A DNA stretch of 16,749 nt from JBBDWJ01 sp040902925 (GTDB lineage Bacteria; Acidobacteriota; Terriglobia; Bryobacterales; UBA6623). The stretch covers positions 1-16,749 of the forward strand of contig JBBDWJ010000255.1 of assembly GCA_040902925.1 (NCBI GenBank), given 5' to 3'. Positions within the stretch are counted from its first letter, which is position 1, and every line of letters starts with the position of its first letter. The translations under genes and the position numbers were made by a program. Shown one piece after another: positions 16,716-16,749 of the stretch. The notes under the pieces are model-generated. The model had not been told where the DNA came from, ran no database searches, and saw only the letters and a program-made list of their open reading frames with translations.

Positions 16716-16749
16716 GTCGAACAGAACCAACTGGTTGGCGGAATGGAGT

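Overview
The window looks like a chromosomal stretch from a GC-rich acidobacterium, most likely of the Solibacter/Bryobacter type. This rests on gene content, not on a marker gene: two roughly 1,100-residue Oar-like outer-membrane receptors with an N-terminal carboxypeptidase-regulatory domain, and a TPR protein whose N-terminal domain is of a type I associate with acidobacterial signalling proteins.

Layout. Positions 1-139 are the 3' end of a forward gene (glycine C-acetyltransferase, kbl). A short convergent intergenic region with two palindromes follows. A reverse-strand block then runs, in transcription order, from an Oar-like receptor (5810-2463, TTG start with a strong Shine-Dalgarno and a good intrinsic terminator), to a secreted TPR protein (2229-1051), to an exported MsrA (976-311). 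From 5811 to 6438 is a divergent regulatory region. On the forward strand come a membrane-anchored TPR protein with a TolB/FlgO-like middle domain (6439-8394), a 499-bp gene-free stretch with an A/T tract and a possible promoter, and a second Oar-like receptor (8894-12223) with its own intrinsic terminator.

The last 4.4 kb (12339-16715) hold one large gene that does not belong with the rest. It encodes about 1,440-1,458 residues: a PD-(D/E)XK nuclease domain of the Cap4/DUF4297 kind at the N-terminus, a central STAND (NACHT-like) P-loop ATPase, and about 840 residues of alpha-helical C-terminal sequence. This is the architecture of Avs-type antiphage proteins, where the C-terminus senses a phage protein, the ATPase oligomerises and the nuclease destroys DNA. 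Its G+C is visibly lower than that of the neighbouring receptor gene and it follows directly after a terminator, which suggests an acquired single-gene defence cassette. It is the main item of interest.

The receptors and TPR proteins probably form nutrient-uptake and envelope-signalling modules typical of the group. MsrA would repair oxidised methionines in exported proteins. No rRNA, tRNA, CRISPR array, transposase or integrase was seen.
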